NCBI GenBank assembly: GCA_047602645.1
Contig: JASGGU010000003.1
Span: 1-64,000 of the forward strand
Length of the DNA stretch: 64,000 nucleotides
Reading direction: 5' to 3'
From: JAEYFP01 sp047602645
Lineage (GTDB): Bacteria > Bacillota > Clostridia > Lachnospirales > Lachnospiraceae
Shown: positions 26,017-34,594 of the stretch, in pieces
Layout of the letters: each line of letters starts with the position of its first letter
How positions within the stretch are numbered: position 1 is the stretch's first letter
Translations under genes and position numbers: made by a program
Notes under the pieces: generated by a model
What the model was told of the DNA's origin: nothing
Database searches by the model: none
The model's input: the letters and a program-made list of their open reading frames with translations, nothing else

Positions 26017-27096
26017 ATGAAACGAATCGGGATATTGACAAGCGGAGGTGACTGCCAGGCGTTGAATGCAGCGATGCGGGGTGTTGTAAAGGCACTGTGG
26101 TTTGCGTTGGGACCGGAGGGAGTCGAAATTTACGGATTTTATAATGGCTACAGAGGGTTGATTTACAGCAACTACAGAAAACTGGAATTTTCTGATTTTT
26201 CAGGGATACTGACACGCGGCGGCACGATACTCGGCAGTTCCAGAACACCGTTTAAGTCAATCCGGGAGCCGGATGAAAACGGTTTGGACAAGGTTTCTGC
26301 GATGAAACAGAATTATCATAAGCTGAATCTGGACTGTCTTGTAATTCTTGGCGGAAACGGTACCCATAAGACAGCAAATCTGCTGAGTGAAGAGGGCTTG
26401 AACGTCGTTACACTTCCGAAGACAATAGACAATGACTTATGGGGAACCGATATGACGTTCGGATTCCAGAGTGCGGTGAATCTTGCGACAAACGTGATAG
26501 ACTGCATCCATACGACGGCCTCTTCCCACAGCCGTGTATTTATCGTCGAGGTCATGGGACACAAGGTTGGGTGGCTTACGCTGAATGCAGGTGTTGCGGG
26601 CGGTGCGGATATTATTTTGATTCCGGAAATTCCATACGATATTGACAGGATTGTGGAGGCGATTGCTCAGAGGACGAAGCGCGGCAGCACATTTACCATT
26701 CTTGCCGTAGCGGAGGGTGCGATTTCTAAGCAGGATGTCCTGCTCACCAAAAAGGAGCTGCGGGAGAAGCAGACAAAATGTGCCTATCCATCCGTGTCCT
26801 ATGAGGTCGCGGCACAGATCCAGGAACGGACCGGTCAGGAGATCCGCGTAACCGTGCCGGGACATATGCAGCGCGGCGGCAGTCCATGCGCATATGACAG
26901 GGTGCTGGCTTCCCGTCTCGGTACGAAGGCAGCCGAGTTGATTATGAACGGGGAGTACGGTTATATGGCAGGTATCGTGAACGGAGAGGTCGGAAAAATA
27001 CCATTAAAGGATGTGGCGGGAAAGCTGAAATATGTTTCTCCGGATTCCACGATTGTAAAAGAAGCGAAGATGCTCGGCATCAGCTTTGGGGATTAG
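26017..27096 (+). CDS. pfkA: 6-phosphofructokinase (group III type)
   Basis: Phosphorylates fructose 6-phosphate in glycolysis; 359 aa. Motifs: TSGGDCQALNAAMRG (8-22), catalytic TIDND (136-140), TASSHSRVFIVEVMGHKVGWL (substrate binding) and GGSPCAYDR. The nucleotide-determining positions are mixed: GGNGT (112-116) has Gly at the E. coli Gly104 position, as in ATP enzymes, while PKTIDND has Lys135 at the Gly124 position, as in pyrophosphate and group III enzymes. In addition, the usually conserved Asp (E. coli Asp103, Mg binding) is Asn114. ATP is therefore the likelier donor but not certain. Start ATG 26017 follows AAGGAG; the longer frame lacks one. Confidence 0.9.
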   Translation: MKRIGILTSGGDCQALNAAMRGVVKALWFALGPEGVEIYGFYNGYRGLIYSNYRKLEFSDFSGILTRGGTILGSSRTPFKSIREPDENGLDKVSAMKQNYHKLNLDCLVILGGNGTHKTANLLSEEGLNVVTLPKTIDNDLWGTDMTFGFQSAVNLATNVIDCIHTTASSHSRVFIVEVMGHKVGWLTLNAGVAGGADIILIPEIPYDIDRIVEAIAQRTKRGSTFTILAVAEGAISKQDVLLTKKELREKQTKCAYPSVSYEVAAQIQERTGQEIRVTVPGHMQRGGSPCAYDRVLASRLGTKAAELIMNGEYGYMAGIVNGEVGKIPLKDVAGKLKYVSPDSTIVKEAKMLGISFGD

Positions 27097-27121
27097 CAAG
27101 AAGGAAAAAGAGGTAATTTTC

Positions 27122-28708
27122 ATGTCATATACCGCACTTTACAGAAAATGGAGACCCGATAATTTTGGAGACGTAAAGGGACAGGATCCGATTGTTACGA
27201 CGCTGAAAAATCAAATTACTTCGGATAGAATCGGGCATGCTTATCTGTTTTGCGGAACGCGCGGAACCGGTAAAACAACAGCCGCCAAAATTTTTGCGAA
27301 AGCCGTGAATTGTGAGCATCCGGAAGACGGAAGCCCGTGCGGGGTATGTGCAAGCTGTAAATCCATTTCGGCTGGAAATTCGATGAATGTAATAGAGATT
27401 GATGCAGCCTCCAACAACGGTGTGGATAATATCCGCGAAATCCGGGATGAGGTTTCCTATTCACCTGCGGAAGGGAAATATAAGGTTTATATTATTGACG
27501 AGGTTCATATGCTTTCTGCGGGAGCGTTTAATGCGTTGCTCAAAACATTGGAGGAGCCGCCTTCGTATGTTATTTTTATTCTGGCAACGACCGAGGTTCA
27601 TAAAATTCCGGTGACGATCCTTTCCAGATGCCAAAGGTATGATTTTAAGCGGATTTCGATAGAAACTATTTCCGACCGGCTCAGAGAGCTTATGGCGGAG
27701 GAGCAGATTATAGCGGAGGATAAGGCAGTCCGTTATATTGCAAAGGCAGCAGATGGCGCAATGCGTGATGCGCTGAGTCTTTTGGACCAGTGTGTCTCGT
27801 TTTATTTCGGACAGGAGCTGACCTATGACAATGTGCTGGAGGTACTGGGCGCAGTTGATACGGAGGTGTTCAGTGCAATGCTGCGTGCCGTTATGGCGAG
27901 GGACATTTTAGATGCAATCCACCTTCTGGAAAAAATTATTATGCAAGGCAGGGACTTGTCCCAGTTTGTCATCGAATTCACATGGTATCTGAGAAATCTG
28001 CTGCTCGTAAAGTCCTCGGAGGATATTGAGGATGTGCTGGATGTTTCGAGTGAAAATCTGCAGCGATTGAGGGAAGAAGCCCAGATGATTAATCAGGAGA
28101 CACTGATGCGTTATATCCGTATATTCTCAGAGCTTTCCGGTGAGATCAAATATGCTTCCCAAAAACGAGTGCTGATTGAAATGGCGGTCATCAAGCTATG
28201 TAAGCCGAGTATGGAGACTGATTCTGAGTCTATGCTTGACCGGATCAGGGCTTTGGAGGAGCAGATAAAAGATGGCGTTATGATAAGTTCTTCAGGTGGT
28301 CTGCCGGATGGTGGTAATTCAGAAACAAATGGGGACGGAATAAATGAGCTTTTGCCGGGCAAGGAGCGGCCTGAGCTTCCAAAAGCGCTGAATGAGGATA
28401 TTAAAAAGATCGGATCGATCTGGCAGGGGATCGTCGCACAAATGCCCGGTATCATTCGTCCGTATTTGAAGATGGCGAAACCTACGGCCAGAGAGGATAA
28501 TAAACTGCTGATCGTCGTTATGGATTCGCTCGCAAGAGACTTTTTGAATAAGGAGCTGCAGAGGACGGCGATTGCGCAGGTAATCAACGAACGGATCGGC
28601 AAGGAAGTGGACTTTGATATTATTATGATGGAAAAGAATCAAAAGTTTCAGGAGAACTATGTAGATTTAAGCAAGGTCATCCATATGGAAATTGAGACCG
28701 AAGATTGA
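27122..28708 (+). CDS. dnaX: DNA polymerase III subunit gamma/tau
   Basis: Clamp-loader ATPase of the replisome, 528 aa. Walker A GTRGTGKTT, zinc-binding cysteines in the segment CEHPEDGSPCGVCASC, Walker B VYIIDEVHML, sensor 1 FILATTEVHKIP and the arginine finger LSRCQRYDF, followed by domain III and a shorter tau-like tail. Start at ATG 27122 (MSYTALYRKW is the standard N-terminus) after AGAGGT. The order dnaX, ybaB, recR that follows is one of the best conserved in Firmicutes and supports all three calls. I saw no canonical A AAA AAG slippery heptamer. Confidence 0.97.
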   Translation: MSYTALYRKWRPDNFGDVKGQDPIVTTLKNQITSDRIGHAYLFCGTRGTGKTTAAKIFAKAVNCEHPEDGSPCGVCASCKSISAGNSMNVIEIDAASNNGVDNIREIRDEVSYSPAEGKYKVYIIDEVHMLSAGAFNALLKTLEEPPSYVIFILATTEVHKIPVTILSRCQRYDFKRISIETISDRLRELMAEEQIIAEDKAVRYIAKAADGAMRDALSLLDQCVSFYFGQELTYDNVLEVLGAVDTEVFSAMLRAVMARDILDAIHLLEKIIMQGRDLSQFVIEFTWYLRNLLLVKSSEDIEDVLDVSSENLQRLREEAQMINQETLMRYIRIFSELSGEIKYASQKRVLIEMAVIKLCKPSMETDSESMLDRIRALEEQIKDGVMISSSGGLPDGGNSETNGDGINELLPGKERPELPKALNEDIKKIGSIWQGIVAQMPGIIRPYLKMAKPTAREDNKLLIVVMDSLARDFLNKELQRTAIAQVINERIGKEVDFDIIMMEKNQKFQENYVDLSKVIHMEIETED

Positions 28709-28732
28709 TTTTATTAATTAGGAGGAAGAAAC

Positions 28733-29092
28733 ATGGCAAAGAGAGGTGGATTTTCGGGCGGGGGAATGGGAATGCCCGGAAATATGAACAACCTGATGAA
28801 GCAAGCACAGAAAATGCAGCGTCAAATGGAGGAAAACCAGAAAGAGCTGGAGATAAAGGAATTTACAGCGGCTGCAGGCGGCGGAGCGGTGGAGGTGACT
28901 GTTTCGGGCAAAAAGGAAATCACAAAGGTGAAGCTGTCTCAGGAGGTTGTAGATCCGGATGATATCGAAATGCTGGAGGATCTGATCATGGCAGCTGCCA
29001 ACGAAGCGCTTCGCAAGATGGAAGAAGAATCCCAAAGTGCGATGTCAAAGCTGACGGGTGGCCTTAATATGGGCGGCGGATTTCCTTTTTAA
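28733..29092 (+). CDS. YbaB/EbfC family nucleoid-associated protein
   Basis: A small DNA-binding protein (119 aa) of the YbaB/EbfC family: a Gly/Met-rich start (GGFSGGGMGMPGNMNN), a long helix MKQAQKMQRQMEENQKELE, then EFTAAAGGGAVEVTVSGKKEI and VDPDDIEMLEDLI. Dimers bind and compact DNA and are usually linked to recombination repair. It lies between dnaX and recR with short gaps and a ribosome site TAGGAGGAAG. The gene end and the next 12 bases can fold (GGATTTCC / GGGAAATC). Confidence 0.95.
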   Translation: MAKRGGFSGGGMGMPGNMNNLMKQAQKMQRQMEENQKELEIKEFTAAAGGGAVEVTVSGKKEITKVKLSQEVVDPDDIEMLEDLIMAAANEALRKMEEESQSAMSKLTGGLNMGGGFPF

Positions 29093-29143
29093 GGGAAATC
29101 TGCCTATTTTATAAGAGATTTGCAATCGTTAGGAGATAGCAGG

Positions 29144-29740
29144 ATGGACTTGTATAGCGGGTATATTAATAAGCTGATTGCAGAGCTGTCTGTTTTGCCG
29201 GGTATCGGTTCAAAATCGGCACAGAGGCTCGCTTTTCATATTATCAATATGCCGAAGGAAAATGTTAAGAGGCTGGCGGCAACCATGGTTGAAGCGCGAG
29301 ATAATATTAAATACTGCAGGCAGTGTTTTACCTTGACGGACAGGGAGCTTTGCCCCATTTGTTCGGATTCATCAAGGAATCAGAAGGTCATCATGGTTGT
29401 GGAAAACACGCGGGATATGACTGCCTATGAAAAGACGAGAAGATATGAGGGCGTCTATCATGTTCTGCACGGCGCGATCAATCCGAGTCTTGGAATCGGG
29501 CCGGGCGACATCCGGCTGGCAGAGCTCCTCCAAAGACTGCAGCATGATGTGGATGAGGTCATTATCGCGACGAACTCGAGCATCGAGGGGGAGACGACCG
29601 CAATGTATATCAGCAAGCTGATCAAGCCGACAGGAATTAAGGTGACACGAATTGCGAGCGGTGTACCGGTGGGCGGTGAGTTGGAATATATCGACGAAGT
29701 CACACTTTCCCGCGCGCTGGATGCGAGAATAGAACTGTAA
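29144..29740 (+). CDS. recR: Recombination mediator RecR
   Basis: Zinc-finger/Toprim protein of 198 aa that works with RecO/RecF to load RecA at gaps. Helix-hairpin-helix LPGIGSKSAQRLAFHI, zinc cysteines CRQCFTLTDRELCPIC, Toprim signature IMVVENTRDM and the C-terminal GIKVTRIASGVPVGGELEYID. Start ATG 29144 is after AGGAGATAG; the earlier in-frame start has no ribosome site. Last of the dnaX-ybaB-recR trio. Confidence 0.97.
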   Translation: MDLYSGYINKLIAELSVLPGIGSKSAQRLAFHIINMPKENVKRLAATMVEARDNIKYCRQCFTLTDRELCPICSDSSRNQKVIMVVENTRDMTAYEKTRRYEGVYHVLHGAINPSLGIGPGDIRLAELLQRLQHDVDEVIIATNSSIEGETTAMYISKLIKPTGIKVTRIASGVPVGGELEYIDEVTLSRALDARIEL

Positions 29741-29767
29741 TGATAAATAGCAAATAAGGAGATTTTA

Positions 29768-30805
29768 ATGATGAGTGTTTCAACAACGTATTTCGGAAAA
29801 ACGAAGGATGGAGAAGATATTTTACTTTACACGATCAAAAATGAAAGAGGGATGGAGGCTTCGGTTACAAATTTCGGCGCAGTTCTTGTCACGCTGCTTG
29901 TTCCGGATAAAGCCGGAACGGTAAAGGATCTTGTGCTGGGATTTGACAAGGGTGAGGATTACTTGACAAATCCCTGCTTTTTCGGAGCAACTATCGGCAG
30001 AAGCGCTAATCGGATCGCGGGTGCAAAATTTATGATCGACGGTGTAACCTACCGGTTAAAGGTGAACGATAATGAAAATAACTTGCACAGCGACTCTGAT
30101 CTGGGCTATCACAAAAGGCTTTGGAATGCCGAACCTACCGGCAACGGGGTTAAATTTTCTTATCTTTCTCCGGATGGTGAAATGGGATTTCCGGGCAACT
30201 TGAAAATTTCTGTCACTTATACGCTGACGGATGACAATGCACTTGAGCTGTTTTATGAGGGTATCAGCGACAAAAAAACGCTGATTAATCTGACAAATCA
30301 TACGTATTTTAACCTCTCAGGTCATGATGCGGCAAGCATTCTGGACACGTCGGTCGTGCTGTATGCATCTCATTATACGCCGATTGTTCCGGGCGCGATC
30401 CCGACTGGAGAAATTGCGGCGGTTGCAGGCACACCGATGGATTTTACAGCTGCAAAGACAATCGGAAAGGAAATTGATACGGATTGGGAGCAGCTTACGA
30501 TGGTAAACGGGTATGATCATAATTTTGTGCTGGACAATTATGACGGAACACTGCGCAAAATTGCGGAGACATCTGCGGACGGCAGAACGATGGAGGTTTA
30601 TACGGATCTTCCGGGTGTGCAGTTTTATACGGGGAACGGAACGCAGGCGCTCATCGGAAAGGGCGGGGTCGTATACGGACCGAGAAACGCGTTCTGTCTC
30701 GAAACACAGTTTTATCCGAACAGTATTAATCAGGAGGGCTTCCGGAAGCCGGAGTTTGATGCGGGAGAGCGTTACCGGACAAAGACCGTATACCGGTTTG
30801 TTTAA
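29768..30805 (+). CDS. galM: Galactose mutarotase (aldose 1-epimerase)
   Basis: Interconverts alpha and beta anomers of galactose/glucose; 345 aa. Complete active-site set: NNLHSD (histidine), LTNHTYFNLSGH (catalytic His), NGYDHNFVLD (Asp) and FCLETQFYPNSIN (general-base Glu). ATG at 29768 follows AAGGAG with a seven-base gap; a second ATG is adjacent. It contrasts with the epimerase-like protein at 11810-12880, which has Asn in place of this Asp. Confidence 0.95.
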   Translation: MMSVSTTYFGKTKDGEDILLYTIKNERGMEASVTNFGAVLVTLLVPDKAGTVKDLVLGFDKGEDYLTNPCFFGATIGRSANRIAGAKFMIDGVTYRLKVNDNENNLHSDSDLGYHKRLWNAEPTGNGVKFSYLSPDGEMGFPGNLKISVTYTLTDDNALELFYEGISDKKTLINLTNHTYFNLSGHDAASILDTSVVLYASHYTPIVPGAIPTGEIAAVAGTPMDFTAAKTIGKEIDTDWEQLTMVNGYDHNFVLDNYDGTLRKIAETSADGRTMEVYTDLPGVQFYTGNGTQALIGKGGVVYGPRNAFCLETQFYPNSINQEGFRKPEFDAGERYRTKTVYRFV

Positions 30806-30822
30806 TTAATCAGGAGACGACA

Positions 30823-32175
30823 ATGCTGATACAGCAAAACTTAAAGGATTATCTGAATAAGGATTTTGTATGCAGCTGCGGACGCACGCACCGCTGTAAT
30901 ATCAAGGACATTGTGCTTGAAAAGGGTGCTCTCAGACAGGTCGTGACGCTGCTTCATAAGCATCATTACAGCCGTCCGCTGCTAGTCTATGACGAGACAA
31001 CGAAGGAAATCGCCGGGAAGCATCTCGCATGGCTTCTTGAGGAGAGCAGCATTGAATATGCAGTGTATTGCTTTCCGTATCAAACACCGGTCGCCGATAT
31101 GGAGGCCTGTTTGCTGCTTGAGCGGAATTTGCCGCAGGATACGGATGTTATCATTGCGATCGGTTCGGGAACCATCAACGATATTTGCAGATTTGTCAGT
31201 TTTCAAAAAAAACTGGACTATTTTATTTTGGCAACCGCTCCGTCGATGGACGGTTTTGCCTCCGATGTCAGTCCTTTGATCGTGGACAGCCTGAAAACGA
31301 CTTATTCTGCGCAGGTGCCGACCGCGATTATTGGCGATCTTACTATTTTGAAGGATGCGCCGATGAATATGATTGCCGCGGGAGCCGGAGATATATTCGG
31401 TAAATATACGTGTTTGTGTGACTGGAGACTGGCTCATGCTGTAACAGGTGAATATTACTGTGAGGAAATTGCCGGACTTGTGGGGCACTCGATTGAGGTC
31501 GTTGCAAAAAGCTGCGGAGAAATCCGGACGCAGAAGGAGGAAGCGGTTAAAAGGATTATGGAGGGCCTGATCTTATCGGGTATTGCGATGAGCTTTGCGG
31601 GAAATTCCAGACCTGCTTCAGGAAGCGAGCATCATCTGTCCCATTATTGGGAAATGAGGTTTTTGTTTGATGGAAAAAAGGCGATTCTGCACGGAACAAA
31701 AGTAGGGATCGGTACGGTGCTGGTGCTGCGCCTTTATGAATTGTTTCAAAAGGAAGTACTGGATTTTAATACCGCCGAAAAAAGTGCGGTTCTGTTTGAC
31801 AGAGATCGATGGGAGGATTTGATGCAAAGGCTTTATCGATCGGCAGCAGGCGGCGTCTTGCAGCTGGAGGATCAAATCGGGAAAAATGCGCCGGAGCATG
31901 TGCTTGAAAGGCTTGCGGCCGTAAAGGAACGGATGCCGGAAATCAGAGCTTCTATGGAAAAGCTGCCTAAGGCGGCAGAGGTTGTTTTCCTGCTGAAGGA
32001 GGTTCATGCGCCGGTCCGCCCGGATCAAATAGGTGTTTCGGATGAAGAAGTACGGGGCGCGGTTATCGCGGCAAAGGAGCTGCGCAACCGTTATGGACTG
32101 CTGCAGATGCTTTATGATTTTGGGCTGCTCGAAACCTATGCGGACAAAGCGATTACACTCGCAAAAGAAGATTAA
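30823..32175 (+). CDS. araM: sn-Glycerol-1-phosphate dehydrogenase (AraM/EgsA family)
   Basis: NAD(P)-dependent, metal-dependent enzyme reducing dihydroxyacetone phosphate to sn-glycerol 1-phosphate; 450 aa. The nucleotide-binding motif GSGTINDICRF and the family-specific ATAPSMDGFASDVSPLI are clear, with metal-ligand histidines in SEHHLSHYWEM and GTKVGIGT nearby. Bacillus AraM is the characterised bacterial relative (about 394 aa), so this copy is somewhat longer at the C-terminus. Start follows CAGGAG. It lies 17 bases after galM and before a small membrane protein, not with arabinose genes. Confidence 0.9.
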   Translation: MLIQQNLKDYLNKDFVCSCGRTHRCNIKDIVLEKGALRQVVTLLHKHHYSRPLLVYDETTKEIAGKHLAWLLEESSIEYAVYCFPYQTPVADMEACLLLERNLPQDTDVIIAIGSGTINDICRFVSFQKKLDYFILATAPSMDGFASDVSPLIVDSLKTTYSAQVPTAIIGDLTILKDAPMNMIAAGAGDIFGKYTCLCDWRLAHAVTGEYYCEEIAGLVGHSIEVVAKSCGEIRTQKEEAVKRIMEGLILSGIAMSFAGNSRPASGSEHHLSHYWEMRFLFDGKKAILHGTKVGIGTVLVLRLYELFQKEVLDFNTAEKSAVLFDRDRWEDLMQRLYRSAAGGVLQLEDQIGKNAPEHVLERLAAVKERMPEIRASMEKLPKAAEVVFLLKEVHAPVRPDQIGVSDEEVRGAVIAAKELRNRYGLLQMLYDFGLLETYADKAITLAKED

Positions 32176-32192
32176 CGGAAAGGAGATCAGAC

Positions 32193-32504
32193 ATGGGAAA
32201 AAACAATCACAAGGGACCGACACAAATGAGTCTGTATATGAGAATTGTAGTGGGAGGTTATCTTGTTTATCTCGCATATGATATTTTTAAGCTTCGGGAT
32301 ACACAGGCTTCCGATTATTGGTTTATGATGGTGTCCGTGGTTTTGTTCACGGTTATTGGCATTATTCTTGCGGCCATGTCAATAAAGGGTTTGATTAAGA
32401 AGGATTATTATGACCCGAATAATGACAGTACGGATCAGGATGCGGCAGCAGAAAATACAGAATCGGAGAAAAGTGAAGAAGAAAAAGAGAACGGCGAAGA
32501 GTGA
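32193..32504 (+). CDS. Small membrane protein of unknown function
   Basis: A 103-aa protein with two predicted membrane helices (about 13-30 and 45-65) and a highly acidic C-terminal tail rich in Glu, Asp and Ser (about 75-103). Ribosome site AAAGGAG. It follows the glycerol-1-phosphate dehydrogenase by 17 bases and probably shares its mRNA. I do not recognise the family. Confidence 0.75.
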   Translation: MGKNNHKGPTQMSLYMRIVVGGYLVYLAYDIFKLRDTQASDYWFMMVSVVLFTVIGIILAAMSIKGLIKKDYYDPNNDSTDQDAAAENTESEKSEEEKENGEE

Positions 32505-32607
32505 CTGCCGGTTTGAAGGAGTAAATTTTCATTGGGAAAATCAAAGAACCGGATATCTAACTTAAAGAAATTTTAAGAAAATATTTTTATTTGCTTTCTC
32601 TATTGTA

Positions 32608-32616
32608 TGCTATGAT
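32608..32616 (+). promoter_or_regulatory. Possible extended -10 promoter
   Basis: TGCTATGAT (extended -10 form TGn plus TATGAT), 53 bases before the next start; no good -35 box was seen. Confidence 0.3.
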
Positions 32617-32668
32617 GAAACTGATACAAGCAGAAGCAAGAGGTTCCCAATGGTAAGGAGTGTTATTG

Positions 32669-34582
32669 ATGAGCGGAGATAATAAGGAAACAATAGAAAA
32701 TAAAGAAGCTGATAACAGGAACGAGATTCAAAATACAGAGAAAAGGATGATTCTCTTCAGGGAGAAAAGAAAAAAACATGCGGCAATCAAGCGTAAGAAG
32801 GACGAGTTTTCCGTAACCTTGATCGGTATGATTATTTATGGGGTGGTTTTGATCGCAATTGTGACGGGAACTTATCTCGGCATTAAATCCTTTTTTTCAA
32901 GTAATGAGAAAAAAAATGAGACAACAGAGGTCATAAATCCGATTGAAGATCCGGAGGATACGACAGGCAGCGAAAATGCGGTACCGACGGAACCGGCAGC
33001 CGAGCAAACGGGCGATGGGGAAGAACCGATGGCGGAAGAGCTGATCGATGTTTCCTCTCTCGTAAACGGTGACAACAATTATATCGATTACAGCCGGACA
33101 GTGTTTAAACCGGCAAAACGGGATGTGACACTCACCTGGGAGGATCGGGTTTTTTCGAGGCTTGAAAATGTCAAGAATCCGTCTGAGGCGCTTGTGAACA
33201 CCTATCAGTTTTCCCGCAAATATGCGGTTCGTGAAGACGAAAAGAAGATGGAATACCTGGTGTATACAAATTCTGAAACAGAAAAGATTGAGAAAATCAC
33301 AGCGATCGAATATTGCGGCGACGATATTGAGACAATTGATTATTATTATGATAACGGAAAAATTAATTATATCGCGCAGCACCGTTCAATCATTAATACG
33401 CCGGTGGACATTTCTTCAGCGGCGGTGCAGTCCCGTTATTATTTCAATCAGGATGTCATGGTGAAGTACTCCTACTGCGAAGACAACAAGGCAACAGAAT
33501 ATCTGGTGTCGGAGCTTACAAAATACAGCAGCGGGACAGTAGGGCAATATGATTATCTCGAAGAAACATTGCTCAACTGGGCATATCTTACATACTATGC
33601 CGTAAGCAATATTGCCGAAACAGAACAGATAGAAGGCTATGTGCTGGATGAATTCAATATGGCGATGGCCGATGCACAGATTCAGCTTTCCTCTGATTCG
33701 AAGAGTGCAGTGGTCGCTAAAACGACGACAAACGGAGACGGGTATTACAGCCTGATTCTGCCGGCGGATGACGCAGACACCTATACGCTGACTATTAATA
33801 AAAATACACTGGATGAAGTGAAGGTATATGGAATTAAGGCAGTTTCGGGTTCTGCGGTCTATGCTGTTGAGCCTGTCTATCTTGCCTATACGGAGGTAGG
33901 AGCTGTTTATAATGTGCAGATCATGGTGCGTGATGCAGAAAATGCAGGTAACGCAGGTGCACTTTCGGATGCGGCGCTCAAGCTTCGCAATGGGATCAAC
34001 AATCGAAGCGGCGATGTTATCGCAACGGGAACGCTGGATGCAACGGGAGCGATTACGGCACCGATGCGTGCGGGCAGTTATACGGCAGAAATAACAAAGG
34101 GCGGCTACGAAACAAGCTATTTCACGGTCATCGTGCGGATGGATCGGCAGGCAGTGCTTGGTTATGCAGTCTCCGATGTCGGTGAAAATAAATATAAGGT
34201 GGCACTGTCATGGGATACGACTCCCCTCGATTTGGATGCGCGCGCTTTTTCTTCGAATGCGGCGAATGTGGTCCGATCCCAAAACGACAGCGTAGGCCTG
34301 ACAACCGCCGAGGTTATCAATCTTGAGGGTGCGGACAGTTATCAGTATTATGTCTCAGATTACAGTAACTGTACAGGCGGAGATATGCTTTCCTACAATA
34401 TGTCGACTTCAAATGCGGTCATTGCGGTTTACAGCGCGGATGGACTTCTGGCTTCCTATCATGTGCCGATGGCTCACTGCGGTGTGATCTGGCGGGCATT
34501 TGAAATCAGAAATCAGAAATTGCTGCCGATTAATGATTATTTCAGCATCATAGAGCCGGACAGCTACTGGACATCAAAATAA
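32669..34582 (+). CDS. Exported protein with carboxypeptidase-regulatory-like domain
   Basis: A 637-aa single-pass protein. A basic cytoplasmic N-terminus (about 1-50, many Lys/Arg) precedes one membrane helix (about 52-74, LIGMIIYGVVLIAIVTGTYLGI); an acidic Glu/Thr-rich linker (about 85-125) leads to an outside region. Residues about 325-420 look like a carboxypeptidase-regulatory/Cna-B-type beta-sandwich (EGYVLDEFNMAMADAQIQLSS is partly typical; TTNGDGYYSLILPADD), and a second similar unit follows (about 430-500, AGSYTAEITKGGYETSYF). Start ATG 32669 is eight bases after AAGGAG. It sits 12 bases before a GH130 gene. Possibly a surface carbohydrate-binding or structural protein; function not known. 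Confidence 0.8.
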   Translation: MSGDNKETIENKEADNRNEIQNTEKRMILFREKRKKHAAIKRKKDEFSVTLIGMIIYGVVLIAIVTGTYLGIKSFFSSNEKKNETTEVINPIEDPEDTTGSENAVPTEPAAEQTGDGEEPMAEELIDVSSLVNGDNNYIDYSRTVFKPAKRDVTLTWEDRVFSRLENVKNPSEALVNTYQFSRKYAVREDEKKMEYLVYTNSETEKIEKITAIEYCGDDIETIDYYYDNGKINYIAQHRSIINTPVDISSAAVQSRYYFNQDVMVKYSYCEDNKATEYLVSELTKYSSGTVGQYDYLEETLLNWAYLTYYAVSNIAETEQIEGYVLDEFNMAMADAQIQLSSDSKSAVVAKTTTNGDGYYSLILPADDADTYTLTINKNTLDEVKVYGIKAVSGSAVYAVEPVYLAYTEVGAVYNVQIMVRDAENAGNAGALSDAALKLRNGINNRSGDVIATGTLDATGAITAPMRAGSYTAEITKGGYETSYFTVIVRMDRQAVLGYAVSDVGENKYKVALSWDTTPLDLDARAFSSNAANVVRSQNDSVGLTTAEVINLEGADSYQYYVSDYSNCTGGDMLSYNMSTSNAVIAVYSADGLLASYHVPMAHCGVIWRAFEIRNQKLLPINDYFSIIEPDSYWTSK

Positions 34583-34594
34583 CCGGAGGTACAT

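Noticed and set aside
28391..28410. Possible programmed frameshift site (ATTAAAAAG) in dnaX
   Set aside because: It does not match the A AAA AAG heptamer in the right phase and no downstream stem-loop was evident.
28733..29092. A small cytoplasmic RNA (SRP RNA) or tadA beside dnaX, as in many Firmicutes
   Set aside because: The 25-base gap between phosphofructokinase and dnaX is too short and contains neither.
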